NCBI RefSeq assembly: GCF_029626265.1
Contig: NZ_JARUBN010000002.1
Location: forward strand, 1-64,000
Source: Micromonospora sp. WMMD1102
GTDB taxonomy: Bacteria; Actinomycetota; Actinomycetes; Mycobacteriales; Micromonosporaceae
Direction: 5' to 3'
DNA: 64,000 nt
In this document: positions 50,975 to 59,558 of the stretch, one piece after another
Layout of the letters: every line of letters starts with the position of its first letter
How positions within the stretch are numbered: the first letter of the stretch is position 1
The notes under the pieces: generated by a model
Seen by the model: the letters and a program-made list of their open reading frames with translations, nothing else
Database searches by the model: none
What the model was told of the DNA's origin: nothing
Translations under genes and position numbers: made by a program

Positions 50975-52540
50975 GTGTCCAACCGTCGGAAGCTACGGCC
51001 AGGCGCCTACAAGGTGCGGCTACGCGAATCCGCCGCCGTCCTCGGTCCGCCAGCGGACGTCGCCGCGTCGTCGGAGACGGTGATCGAAGGGTCGCAGCCG
51101 ACACCGATCGTGCTGCACGAGACGTGGACCGAGGCCCGCACCGAACCGACAGCGGACGGCGCCCGACAACTGGTGCAGATCATCGACGCCGGATGGGGCT
51201 CATCGGGGTTCTACTCGCCGGACATGCTCGCCGAAGCCGGTCGTAGGCGGGTCTTCGCCGCCGGCACCCACATGTACCTCGACCACCCGACCGAGTCTGA
51301 AGACCACGAACGTCCGGAACGGTCGGTACGGGACCTCGCGGCGGTACTCACCTCCGACGCCACCTACGACCCTGCTCGGCGGGCGCTGGTTGCCGAGGTG
51401 CGGGTGTTCGCCGACTACGCCCCGTTGATCAACGAGAAGCGGGAGCACATTGGCCTGTCGATCCGCGCGAACGGCGTATCTGAGTACGGGGAGGCCGAAG
51501 GCCGCCGGGGTGTGATCGTCAAGGAAATCACCGAAGCGGTGTCGGTCGACTACGTCACCAAAGCCGGCCGGGGCGGGAAGGTGCTCGCTCTGCTGGAGTC
51601 GACCCGCACCAACATGCGGGAGGCCCGCTCTGTTGGGGCGTGGCTGGAATCCCGGCTCCACCTGGCGCTCACCCAGTTGGGCGACGACATGTACGGCGAC
51701 GGGCGGTTGACCCGCGACGAACGAATCACGCTGTCGTCGGCGATCGGTGACGCATTGCAGGTGTGGACGGCCCGCGTTGAAGCCGACGCCCCGCAACTGT
51801 TCACCCGGGACCTGTACGACGAGCCGACACAGGCTGTCGAGGTCAACGAGTCCACCACCCCGGAAGCGGCCGTTGAGCCGGCCACTGACCCCGAGCCGGC
51901 GGTTTCCGGCGCCCCAGTGACGGACGGCCCCGAGCCGGCCGCACCCAACTACCCACCCATGGAGGCACCCGAGATGTCGGGAACTCAGACCGGCCCCGCG
52001 CCGGGCACGGCGGGGACGGCCACGGCAGCCGAGGCCCCGACCGTCAGCGCCGAAGCCCGCGTCGAAATCGTCACCGCCCAGCTCGGTGAGGCACAGTCGC
52101 GGATCACCGCCCTCGAAGCGCAGAACGCCGCCCTCACCTCCGAGCGGGACACCGCCCGCACCGAACTGCGGCGGATGCGGAACGTCGAAGCGGCCCGGGG
52201 TGTGTGCGCGAACGCGCTCGACACCCACACCGACCTGCCGTCGGCGACCCGGAATCGGATCGTTGAGGCTGTCACCCGTGACGTGCCCGTCACCACGACC
52301 GGCGACGTGGACACCGCCGCCCTGACCGCCGCGATCTCCCGCCATGTGGAGGCGGAGCAGGCGTACATCGCCCAGATCCGTGAGGCGGCCGGGGAGGGCA
52401 CCCCGACCGGGCTCGGCGGCAGCACCCCGTCCACCGTCGCCGACGTCGGCCAGTTCCAGCAGCAGCTCGCCGACCGGTTCGCCGGGTTCGGTCTGACGGA
52501 GTCGGCGGCCTTCGCCGCCGCGAAGGGTCGGGGGTTCTGA
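50975..52540 (+). CDS. Prohead protease-scaffold fusion
   Basis: 521 residues, GTG start with GGGAGGAG upstream. Residues about 50-240 form the capsid maturation protease (YLDHPTESEDHERPERSV, RREHIGLSIRANGV-type core, then AVSVDYVTKAGRGG). From about residue 330 a Thr/Ala-rich linker and a coiled coil (LGEAQSRITALEAQNAALTS) form the scaffold. The same gene has a second likely start for the scaffold part alone. Confidence 0.83.
   Translation: MSNRRKLRPGAYKVRLRESAAVLGPPADVAASSETVIEGSQPTPIVLHETWTEARTEPTADGARQLVQIIDAGWGSSGFYSPDMLAEAGRRRVFAAGTHMYLDHPTESEDHERPERSVRDLAAVLTSDATYDPARRALVAEVRVFADYAPLINEKREHIGLSIRANGVSEYGEAEGRRGVIVKEITEAVSVDYVTKAGRGGKVLALLESTRTNMREARSVGAWLESRLHLALTQLGDDMYGDGRLTRDERITLSSAIGDALQVWTARVEADAPQLFTRDLYDEPTQAVEVNESTTPEAAVEPATDPEPAVSGAPVTDGPEPAAPNYPPMEAPEMSGTQTGPAPGTAGTATAAEAPTVSAEARVEIVTAQLGEAQSRITALEAQNAALTSERDTARTELRRMRNVEAARGVCANALDTHTDLPSATRNRIVEAVTRDVPVTTTGDVDTAALTAAISRHVEAEQAYIAQIREAAGEGTPTGLGGSTPSTVADVGQFQQQLADRFAGFGLTESAAFAAAKGRGF
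51974..52540 (+). CDS. Nested scaffold protein from an internal start
   Basis: 188 residues in the frame of the protease-scaffold gene. An internal ATG at 51974 has GGAGG at 51961-51965, an ideal Shine-Dalgarno distance. The product starts MSGTQTGPAPG and contains only the scaffold coiled coil. Separate scaffold made this way is known from lambda C/Nu3; here it is inferred from the start signals. Confidence 0.5.
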   Translation: MSGTQTGPAPGTAGTATAAEAPTVSAEARVEIVTAQLGEAQSRITALEAQNAALTSERDTARTELRRMRNVEAARGVCANALDTHTDLPSATRNRIVEAVTRDVPVTTTGDVDTAALTAAISRHVEAEQAYIAQIREAAGEGTPTGLGGSTPSTVADVGQFQQQLADRFAGFGLTESAAFAAAKGRGF

Positions 52541-52881
52541 TGGCCACCAACCAGGTGTACGAGCACGGCGACGCGTTCGTTGTCGTCGCCTCCGACCCGA
52601 CGACCCCGCAGTCCGGTGACCCGATCATCGTCGGTCAGCTTCCCGGTGTCGCCCTCACTGACGAGAACGCCGACGGTGAGGTCACCGCCAAGTTCAACGG
52701 TGTGTGGGAGTTCCCGGTCGAGGCCGAGGGCGGGGCGATCACCCCGGGCGCGATCGTCTACTACGACGCCGCCGACGACGGCCTGAACAACTCGTCGTCC
52801 GGCAACATCCGGTTCGGCTACGCCCTGGATGCGGTCGACAACGCGGCGACCACCACCATCCGAGTCAAGATCGGCTACTGA
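52540..52881 (+). CDS. Capsid decoration (DUF2190-like) protein
   Basis: 113 residues, TGATG overlap with the scaffold gene. Beta-rich with VYEHGDAFVVVASDPTTPQS, GDPIIVGQLPGVAL, then FPVEAEGGAITPGAIVYYDA and a C-terminal TTTIRVKIGY. This pattern fits DUF2190-type decoration proteins placed directly before the major capsid gene. Confidence 0.78.
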   Translation: MATNQVYEHGDAFVVVASDPTTPQSGDPIIVGQLPGVALTDENADGEVTAKFNGVWEFPVEAEGGAITPGAIVYYDAADDGLNNSSSGNIRFGYALDAVDNAATTTIRVKIGY

Positions 52882-52895
52882 GGAGAGGCAGGCAC

Positions 52896-54107
52896 ATGTC
52901 TACCGCAACCCTGTCCGACCTCTCCCTGAGCGAGGCCGGCACGTGGACGGCGACGCACGACGCGCCCGTCACCCCCGCCCAGATCTACGCCGGTGAGCAC
53001 GTCGGCTACCAGACCGGGCGTGCCCGCCGGGACGCGGACCCGAAGTATCGGGAGTCGTTCCTCCGCACCCTCGACCTTCTCGACGCCGTCATGTCCGGCA
53101 ACGCATACGCCGCCCTCAGGTTCCGGGAGGCGATGTCGACCAGCGACTTCCCGCACCTGTTCGGTGACGCCCTCGACCGGATGGTGTACGGCGCCTACCA
53201 GCAGATCCCGATCCGGTGGGAGCCGATCGCCCGCCGGGGTACCGTCCGCGACTTCCGGCCGGTCGAGCGGTACGCGATCGACGGCGCCGAGTCGGCTCTC
53301 CCCGAGGTTGGGGAACTGTCCGAGTACCCAGCCGCGAAGCTGTCGGAGACCCCGTACACGTACCGGGTCAGCAAGCGGGGCCGGCGGGTGCCGATGTCGT
53401 GGGAGACGTGGCTCAACGGCGACCTCGGCCAGTTCCGGGACCTGCCGACCCGGCTCGCGAACGCGGCCCGGAAGACGGAGGAGAAGTTCGTCACCGAACT
53501 GTTCGCCACCGCGACCGGCCCGAACCCGACGTTCTTCACCGTCGGCAACGGCAACATCGTGGACGGCAACCCGGCCCTGAGCGTGCAGGCATTGCAGGAC
53601 GCGCTGACGCAGATGGGCAACCAGCGTGACGCCGAAGGCGAGCCGATCTACATCGAGGGTGTGACCCTCGTCGTCCCGCGTTCGCTTCAGGTGGTGGCGG
53701 AGAACATCCTCAACTCCACCGAGGTTGACGCGGCGACCGGCGGCGGCGACAACACCGGCAACAACATCCTCCGGGTCCGGAACTGGATGCGGGACCGGGT
53801 CAGCCTGGTCGTCAACCCGTGGCTTCAGATCGTTGACGGCGTGTCGGGTGACGACGCCTGGTACGTGTTCGCGAACGCGTCCAGCGCCCGCCCCGCCCTG
53901 GAAATCGGATTCCTGATCGGGCACGAGGCGCCGGAGATCTGGATGAAGTCCGCCGACGCGGTCCGGGTCGGCGGCGGTGCCGTCTCTCCGGAGATGGGAA
54001 CCTTCGACACGGACACGATCCAGTGGCGGGTTCGGCACGTTCTCGGCGGCACCCGCGTCGACCACAAGGCTGCGGTCGCGTCGACCGGCCAGGGCGACGG
54101 TTCCTGA
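52896..54107 (+). CDS. Major capsid protein
   Basis: 403 residues, ATG at 52896 with GAGGAGAGG upstream. HK97-fold capsid features: a helical N-arm (ADPKYRESFLRTLDLLDAVM), RWEPIARRGTVRDFRPVERY, WLNGDLGQFRDLPTRLANAA, and the P-domain segments near the end (ALEIGFLIGHEAPEIWMKSA, then FDTDTIQWRVRHVLGGTRVD). Position after scaffold and decoration genes supports the call. Confidence 0.92.
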   Translation: MSTATLSDLSLSEAGTWTATHDAPVTPAQIYAGEHVGYQTGRARRDADPKYRESFLRTLDLLDAVMSGNAYAALRFREAMSTSDFPHLFGDALDRMVYGAYQQIPIRWEPIARRGTVRDFRPVERYAIDGAESALPEVGELSEYPAAKLSETPYTYRVSKRGRRVPMSWETWLNGDLGQFRDLPTRLANAARKTEEKFVTELFATATGPNPTFFTVGNGNIVDGNPALSVQALQDALTQMGNQRDAEGEPIYIEGVTLVVPRSLQVVAENILNSTEVDAATGGGDNTGNNILRVRNWMRDRVSLVVNPWLQIVDGVSGDDAWYVFANASSARPALEIGFLIGHEAPEIWMKSADAVRVGGGAVSPEMGTFDTDTIQWRVRHVLGGTRVDHKAAVASTGQGDGS

Positions 54108-54541
54108 TGGGTCGCCGGCTGCCGACACCTCGTACTCCGGCTGACGAGTACGCGGCTGCGTCGTACGAGCTGCTGGGCGGTCTGGTGTCGGCGGTCGGCG
54201 AACTCAACCAACTGCTCCGTGACCGGCTTCCTTCGCCTGATCGGGAGGAGCCGGTCACGGGGGCGGTGCGGTTGACGGAACCAGCCCCACCGTCGGCACC
54301 CGAGCCGGCTGGGTCGGAACCTGTGCGGCTCACCGAACCGGACCCTCCTGTCGAACCTGTTCCGGCAGAACCCGAACCGTCGACAGACCGGCCCGCTCCG
54401 CCGCCGCGCAGCGGTCGAGGGTCCGGCCTTGACGCGTGGCGGTCGTTCGCCGAACAGGCGCAGGTCCGGTACGGGCTGGACGACAGCCGGGACGACATCA
54501 TCGCCGCCTGTGAACGCGCAGGCGTCCTCAACGGAAAGTAG
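54107..54541 (+). CDS. Hypothetical protein after the major capsid gene
   Basis: 144 residues, TGATG start. A helical N-terminus (ADEYAAASYELLGGLVSAVG) is followed by a Pro/Glu-rich linker with a repeated VRLTEP element, then a helical end (DDSRDDIIAACERAGVLNGK). The end recalls Rho-termination-like or head-tail connector tails. Function unknown. Confidence 0.6.
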   Translation: MGRRLPTPRTPADEYAAASYELLGGLVSAVGELNQLLRDRLPSPDREEPVTGAVRLTEPAPPSAPEPAGSEPVRLTEPDPPVEPVPAEPEPSTDRPAPPPRSGRGSGLDAWRSFAEQAQVRYGLDDSRDDIIAACERAGVLNGK

Positions 54542-54547
54542 GACAAC

Positions 54548-54793
54548 ATGGCGGACACTGCGAAGGGCCAGCCGAACGGGCTGGCAACTCTCGACGCGGC
54601 CGGCAAACTCGCGGCGGACCAGATCCCCGGCGACCTCGGCGGCATCAGCCAGGGGGCGGCGGTCGCGAACGTCGCCACCGCGAACGCCGACGCCACCTAC
54701 GGGCAGCCGGAAGCGGACCTGATCAACGAGCTGAAGACGAAGGTCAACGCGCTGCTGGCGTCGCTGCGGGCAGCCGGGGTCATCGACACCTGA
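54548..54793 (+). CDS. Head-fiber-like small protein
   Basis: 81 residues. NGLATLDAAGKLAADQIPGD is the repeat-like motif seen in phage head or tail fiber N-termini. The C-terminal part (DLINELKTKVNALLASLRAA) is a short coiled coil that could trimerise. Probably a capsid surface fiber. Confidence 0.6.
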   Translation: MADTAKGQPNGLATLDAAGKLAADQIPGDLGGISQGAAVANVATANADATYGQPEADLINELKTKVNALLASLRAAGVIDT

Positions 54794-54839
54794 TGGCCGA
54801 TGTGGTCACGAACCGGGTCAAGCGTTGGGAGGTCGGAAC

Positions 54840-55193
54840 GTGGCGCTCGTAGAGGCTGCTCTCAACCCCGCCGTGGAAGCGGTCACCGACCTGGCCGCCT
54901 ACATGTCGCTGCACTCCGCCGACCCCGGCTCCGGCGGCGCGAACGAGTTGTCCGGTGGCAGTCCGGCGTACGCCCGGCAACAACTGTCGTGGGCGGCGGC
55001 CGACGACGGCGAGGCGGCGATCACCGGAACGGAGACGTTCAACATCCCCGCCGGGTCGACGGTCGCCTACATCGGCCTGTGGACGGCCGTCACCGGCGGC
55101 ACGTTTCTCGGCGCCGACGAACTCGCCTCGTCGGAGACGTATACCGGGCAGGGCGTGTACGAGGTGACCGCCGCGACCCTGACCGCCACCTGA
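54840..55193 (+). CDS. Hypothetical virion-associated protein
   Basis: 117 residues from the GTG at 54840, with GGGAGG upstream. Beta-rich: YMSLHSADPGSGGANELSGG, then AGSTVAYIGLWTAVTGGTFL. The pattern occurs in small fiber- or decoration-like phage proteins next to head genes. No firm family. Confidence 0.6.
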   Translation: MALVEAALNPAVEAVTDLAAYMSLHSADPGSGGANELSGGSPAYARQQLSWAAADDGEAAITGTETFNIPAGSTVAYIGLWTAVTGGTFLGADELASSETYTGQGVYEVTAATLTAT

Positions 55194-55206
55194 TCCGGGG
55201 CCGGTC

Positions 55207-56127
55207 GTGCCGCTGATCGGAACCCTCACCGACGATTTCGAAGCCGGCGTGGTCGACGCCGTCAAGTGGCCCGGGAACTACGGCGGGATCTCGCAGACCG
55301 GCGGCCGGGGGCGGGTCGACTGCGCGGTCGCCTACTGGTCGGGTTGGAAATCGGCGACCGCCTACACCCTGACCGGATCAATGTGCGGCGGCCGGTTCTG
55401 GCCACCGCCGTCGGCCGGGGCGACGACCACCGCCTACATGTCGATTTTCGTCACGACGACGACGGCGGGCACCGACGCCGGGTTCAACATCGACGCCCAG
55501 TCGGGGTTCATGGGCGTCCTGCTCCGGGCCGGGTTCTCGGACGCTGGTGCCGTGTTCCTCGCCTACAGTCCGACCGACCATGCGTGGCTGCGGGTACGGG
55601 AGGACGCCGGGAGTTTGCTATGGGAGGCGTCTCCGGACGGCGACACGTGGACGACACTTCGGTCCGCCACCACACCGGCGTGGGCGTCCGATCCCGATCT
55701 GGCGCTGCTCGTCGAGTGCAAACGCAACGACGGGGCAGACAACTACGGCGAGATCGACAACATCAACCTGTACGCGGCAGCACCCGAGGAGCACGCCGGG
55801 ACCGCCGCCTACGGACTGACCTGCACCACAGTCGGGTCAGGGCGTAAGCAGGCAACCGGTACGGCGTCGACCGGTTTGACGCTCGCGGTTGCCGCCGCCG
55901 GACGGAAACACGCTGCCGGCACATCGGACCTCGCCCTGACCGCCGATGTCGCCGGGCTGGGACGCAAACGTACAGGTGGCGTTGTCGCCGCCGATTTGGC
56001 GGTTACCGCCAGTGGAGTCGGCATGGTGGTCGTGGAAACCGAGACGGTCGCCGCTCGCGGATCAGCGCGGGTTCCAGCGACCTCGACTGTTCGTGTCCCG
56101 GCCCGATCGGGGGTGCGGATCCGGTGA
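55207..56127 (+). CDS. Virion surface protein with lectin-like domain and repeats
   Basis: 306 residues, GTG start. The N-terminal ~190 residues resemble a concanavalin/LamG-type jelly roll (TDDFEAGVVDAVKWPGNYGG, then LLVECKRNDGADNYGEIDNI). Residues about 195-275 hold three to four imperfect repeats of about 24 residues centred on GLTxxxxxxGRK. A basic Val/Arg tail closes it. It may decorate capsids and bind carbohydrate. Confidence 0.62.
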   Translation: MPLIGTLTDDFEAGVVDAVKWPGNYGGISQTGGRGRVDCAVAYWSGWKSATAYTLTGSMCGGRFWPPPSAGATTTAYMSIFVTTTTAGTDAGFNIDAQSGFMGVLLRAGFSDAGAVFLAYSPTDHAWLRVREDAGSLLWEASPDGDTWTTLRSATTPAWASDPDLALLVECKRNDGADNYGEIDNINLYAAAPEEHAGTAAYGLTCTTVGSGRKQATGTASTGLTLAVAAAGRKHAAGTSDLALTADVAGLGRKRTGGVVAADLAVTASGVGMVVVETETVAARGSARVPATSTVRVPARSGVRIR

Positions 56128-56768
56128 ACACCCGCACCTACTGGCAAGGCTCCCGCTTCGTCGTCGAGTGGACGCTGACCGACCCGGAAGGCGCCTCGGT
56201 TACCGGCGCCACCGTCGCCGGAACCGTGTCCCGGCCGGACGGCACCACGGCGGCGATGACGGTCACCGACGACAGCAACGTCTATACCGCCTGGTATGAC
56301 GTGGCCGAGCCTGGTACTCACGGGTATCGACTGGTCGCATCTGGGACCGGCGTGGACGCCCACGAGGGTGTGTTCGTGGCGCACCGGTCGTTGGTCGGCG
56401 CCGCACCGATCACCGTCGACCCGACCTCCGACATCGGCCGGGTGCGGATTCTGGCCACCGACCTGAACGAGATCGAACCGCTTTTCACGGACGCGCAGGT
56501 CACCGCCTTCCTCGCTCTGGAGGCTGGTGTCAAGCGGGCTGCCGCGTTGGCATTGGAGACGATCGCCGTCTCCGAGGTTCTGATCTCGAAGAAGATCCGC
56601 ACCGGGGACGGGCTGTCCACCGACGGGCCGGCGGTGGCGAAGGAACTGCGGGAACGCGCGAAAGCGCTTCGTGACCAGGCGGACGTGGAGGACGGCGACC
56701 CCGACGACTACGGGATTGAAATCGTCAACTACGACCCGTACGCCGCCTACCGGGTCTGGGGCTACTAG
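56124..56768 (+). CDS. Head-tail adaptor with Ig-like N-domain
   Basis: 214 residues, GTG start. The N-terminal ~90 residues (FVVEWTLTDPEGASVTGATV, YDVAEPGTHGYRLVASG) form an Ig-like beta sandwich. The C-terminal ~120 residues (DIGRVRILATDLNEIEPLFT, ALEAGVKRAAALALETIAVS) match the helical gp6-type head-tail adaptor that docks on the portal. The fusion is unusual. Confidence 0.72.
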   Translation: MNTRTYWQGSRFVVEWTLTDPEGASVTGATVAGTVSRPDGTTAAMTVTDDSNVYTAWYDVAEPGTHGYRLVASGTGVDAHEGVFVAHRSLVGAAPITVDPTSDIGRVRILATDLNEIEPLFTDAQVTAFLALEAGVKRAAALALETIAVSEVLISKKIRTGDGLSTDGPAVAKELRERAKALRDQADVEDGDPDDYGIEIVNYDPYAAYRVWGY

Positions 56769-56770
56769 TC

Positions 56771-57232
56771 ATGGCACTCACCGGACGTCCCGGCCTCCGC
56801 GCCACCCATGTTGTGCCCGGTGCCTGGCAACACCACCACCGGCCGGTCAGCGACGACGGCATGCCCGACGAGTGTCTGATCGTCCGACCCACCAGCAGTG
56901 GGCGGGCTTGGAACGACACCACCGGCCGCAGCGAATATCCGACGCCGCCGACCGTCTACGACGGCCCGTGCCGATTGACGCGGGGTGGCACCGGCAGCAT
57001 GCCCGCCGGAACGCAGGTCACTGTCGGCCGGGCAACCACCCTGTCGGATTACACCTTGGTCATTCGCACGGATTCGGACCTGGTGCAGGTTGGCGACATC
57101 GCCGAAATGCGCCAGTGCGGCGGTGACCCGGGCTTGGTCGGCCAGCGACTGAGGGTCAAGAACGCACTGCGGGGCTCGTACACGTGGGAGCGGCTGCTGT
57201 CCTGTGAGCTGGAACCGCCAACCACCCGGTAG
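56771..57232 (+). CDS. DUF6093-like head closure protein
   Basis: 153 residues. Matches the DUF6093 pattern: CLIVRPTSSGRAWNDTTGRS, then YDGPCRLTRGG and a beta-rich end with DYTLVIRTDSDLVQVGD. The place between adaptor and gp10-like genes is that of a head closure or stopper protein. Confidence 0.7.
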   Translation: MALTGRPGLRATHVVPGAWQHHHRPVSDDGMPDECLIVRPTSSGRAWNDTTGRSEYPTPPTVYDGPCRLTRGGTGSMPAGTQVTVGRATTLSDYTLVIRTDSDLVQVGDIAEMRQCGGDPGLVGQRLRVKNALRGSYTWERLLSCELEPPTTR

Positions 57233-57242
57233 GAGGCGGACC

Positions 57243-57596
57243 GTGGGTGACCTTGATGCGTTGGCCGCAGACTTCGACGCCGCCGGGGATGAACTCGGCC
57301 GGCAGGTGTACGCGTTGGTGCGCGCTTCAACGCTGCGCACTGAGGCGTTGGGCAAGGTGAACTCGCCTGTCCGGACCGGGTTCATGCGGGGCAGCATCAC
57401 AAGCGAGTTCGACGGCGGCCCCGGCTCCAGCACTATGCGCGGCGAAACCGGGCCAACCGCCAACTACTCGCATTACGTGCACGACGGCACGTCGCGGCAG
57501 GCGCCGCAGCCGTTCATGGACCGGGCCGCCGACGTAACCGAGCCCGAGTTCTACGCCGCAGCCGAAACGCTGGGTGGGCGGGCCCTCGGTGGCTGA
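57243..57596 (+). CDS. HK97 gp10-like tail component
   Basis: 117 residues from the GTG at 57243, with AGGAGG upstream. KVNSPVRTGFMRGSITSEFD, followed by ANYSHYVHDGTSRQAPQPFM, is the characteristic gp10-family core. It connects head completion to the tail. Confidence 0.82.
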   Translation: MGDLDALAADFDAAGDELGRQVYALVRASTLRTEALGKVNSPVRTGFMRGSITSEFDGGPGSSTMRGETGPTANYSHYVHDGTSRQAPQPFMDRAADVTEPEFYAAAETLGGRALGG

Positions 57597-58044
57597 CGCC
57601 GACGTCGGCTGGGCACACGCCGCCGCTATCGGCGCCCTGCTCGACACCACCACATACCCCGTCTACATCGGCGAGGTCGACACCGCCGACGACGATCTGA
57701 CGTACCCGCACTTGGTGTGCTGGCCACCGCCGGCCAGCCGGCCTACGACAACCTTGGCCGGCTACGGCGGCGAGGCGTCCACCACGACACAGATCACCGC
57801 CGCCGGTCGAGACGTTCGCGAGGTCCTAGCCGCACTCGACCGGGCCTCGGCCGCGCTGCACCGCCGACGGCCCGCCATCGCCGGGCGACGCTGCTCGCTG
57901 ATCACCCAGATTCCGGCCGCCGAACCGCCGCAGCCGGAACGTGACCCGGACGTGTCAACGCCGGAACGGCCGGTGTTCTTCAGCTTCATCCAGGTCAGCC
58001 TGACGTCGTCGCCGGTCGAGCCTCTCGATGTCGGAGGTTCGTGA
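57589..58044 (+). CDS. Tail terminator-like protein
   Basis: 151 residues from the GTG at 57589. An N-terminal helix (AHAAAIGALLDTTTYPVYIG) and a beta-rich core (YPHLVCWPPPASRP, TTTQITAAGRDVREVLAALD) fit tail terminator proteins, which cap the tail tube. The place after gp10-like supports this. Confidence 0.68.
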   Translation: MADADVGWAHAAAIGALLDTTTYPVYIGEVDTADDDLTYPHLVCWPPPASRPTTTLAGYGGEASTTTQITAAGRDVREVLAALDRASAALHRRRPAIAGRRCSLITQIPAAEPPQPERDPDVSTPERPVFFSFIQVSLTSSPVEPLDVGGS

Positions 58045-58974
58045 GTGCGGCTCGTACTCCTCGGTAACCCTCGACTGCAACGAAGCTGGAAGAACTGCCT
58101 CGCCCACGCCGCACGCCTTCTCGGCTGGGACGTGACCATGTTGCAGGACGACGCGGTCACAGTCGGCCGGGTCATCGCCGAATGCTCGGGCGCTGACATG
58201 CTGTTGTGGGCCCGGTCCCACGGGCATTCCCCGAGCGGAGATGTGGAGTCGATGTGGCGGGCCGTCGAAGCCGGCGGCACGAAGACGGCGGCAGTGCATC
58301 TGGACCTGTACTGGGGTGTGCCGCACCGGCAGGCGCAGATTGGCCGGGACCCGTGGTGGCTGGCCCAGCACGTGTTCACCGCCGACGGCAACCCGGCACA
58401 CCGGGCACTGTTCGAGCAGCGCGGGGTCAACCATCACTGGCTTGTGCCACCAGCCGCCGACCGGTACGCCCATCCGGGCCGGTATCGCAGCGAACTCGCC
58501 TACGACATGGTGTTCGTCGGCTCGTGCGGGCGGGTCCATGACCAGACGCGGCGGCGGATGCTCGACTGGGCCACGCAGCGGTACGGCAACCGGTTCTGCT
58601 GGCTTGGTCGGGGCGGGCGGGCCGGGATCTGGGGCCAGGACCTCGCCGACCTGTACGCGTCCGCCAAGGTGGTCCTCGGCGACTCGGTACCGAACCCGTA
58701 CTACTGGTCGGACAGGGTCAGCAACACGCTCGGCATGGGCGGGGTGCTCGTGCACCCCGAGGTGGACGGGCTCGCCGACCAGTACGGTGCGGCGGTCGGG
58801 ACGTGGCCGCGAGGCAACCTGACCGCCCTCGGCGACCTTGTTGACGGGCTGCTCGACAACCCGATCCGCCGTTCGTGGATGCGCGGCGCTGGCGCCATGA
58901 CGGCCATGGGCCGGCACCTGTGGCGGCATCGACTACCGGAGATTGCCCGCGTCTGCGGAATCGAGGTGTCGTGA
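58045..58974 (+). CDS. GT-B glycosyltransferase (CgeB-like)
   Basis: 309 residues, GTG start directly after the tail terminator stop. The C-terminal half has the spore-protein CgeB/GT1-like pattern: YDMVFVGSCGRVHDQTRRRM, LADLYASAKVVLGDSVPNPY and WSDRVSNTLGMGGVLVHPE, with the Glu-rich sugar-nucleotide site. It probably transfers a sugar to a virion protein or DNA base. It opens a three-gene modification cassette inside the tail operon. Confidence 0.8.
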   Translation: MRLVLLGNPRLQRSWKNCLAHAARLLGWDVTMLQDDAVTVGRVIAECSGADMLLWARSHGHSPSGDVESMWRAVEAGGTKTAAVHLDLYWGVPHRQAQIGRDPWWLAQHVFTADGNPAHRALFEQRGVNHHWLVPPAADRYAHPGRYRSELAYDMVFVGSCGRVHDQTRRRMLDWATQRYGNRFCWLGRGGRAGIWGQDLADLYASAKVVLGDSVPNPYYWSDRVSNTLGMGGVLVHPEVDGLADQYGAAVGTWPRGNLTALGDLVDGLLDNPIRRSWMRGAGAMTAMGRHLWRHRLPEIARVCGIEVS

Positions 58975-59558
58975 CCGTACTCGACCACCTCGCCAACCTG
59001 ATACGCGAACAAGGCATCCCAGCCCGGGGGCTGGTGCACGTCGGAGCGCACAAGGCCGAAGAACTGCCCATCTATCGGCGGATGGGTTTCGCCCCGATCG
59101 TGCTCGTCGAACCAAACCCGGACCTCGCCGGCCGGCTCGTCGACACCCTGCCCGATGCGGAGGTGATCCAGGCTGCGTGCGGTGCCTACGACGGAACCGC
59201 CACCCTGTACATCACCGAGAACACGAAACTGTCGTCCCTCTACCAGCCGATCACCCGGCCGATAGCAGGCCAAGTTGAGGTGCCGGTGCGGCGACTCGCC
59301 GACGTCATCGATGAGCGGGTCAACGTCGCCGTGGTGGACGTGCAGGGCGCCGAACTGGATGTGATGGCAGGCGCCCCACTGGACCGGCTCGACCTGGTGG
59401 TGATGGAAACCCGAATCCGGGCCAAGTATGCCGGGGCGCCGCTGCACTCGGATGCGGTCGGGTGGATGGCCCGCCGGGGTTGGGAGGTCGCCGCCGTGTG
59501 GGCGCACGACCCGAAAGGCAAGCTCAACGACGTCGCGTTCACCCCGAGGCGTCGGTGA
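58971..59558 (+). CDS. FkbM-family methyltransferase
   Basis: 195 residues from the GTG at 58971. ARGLVHVGAHKAEELPIYRR holds the SAM-binding Gly loop, IVLVEPNPDLAGRLVDTLP the acidic ribose contact and VVDVQGAELDVMAGAP the FkbM block. These enzymes O-methylate sugars and other hydroxyls. Next to two glycosyltransferases it most likely methylates the attached glycan. Confidence 0.85.
   Translation: MTVLDHLANLIREQGIPARGLVHVGAHKAEELPIYRRMGFAPIVLVEPNPDLAGRLVDTLPDAEVIQAACGAYDGTATLYITENTKLSSLYQPITRPIAGQVEVPVRRLADVIDERVNVAVVDVQGAELDVMAGAPLDRLDLVVMETRIRAKYAGAPLHSDAVGWMARRGWEVAAVWAHDPKGKLNDVAFTPRRR

Noticed and set aside
54793..54852. 19-residue frame between the head-fiber-like gene and the next gene
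   Set aside because: It has a TGATG start, but it is too short to judge and the GTG at 54840 has its own Shine-Dalgarno. The stretch is more likely a leader.
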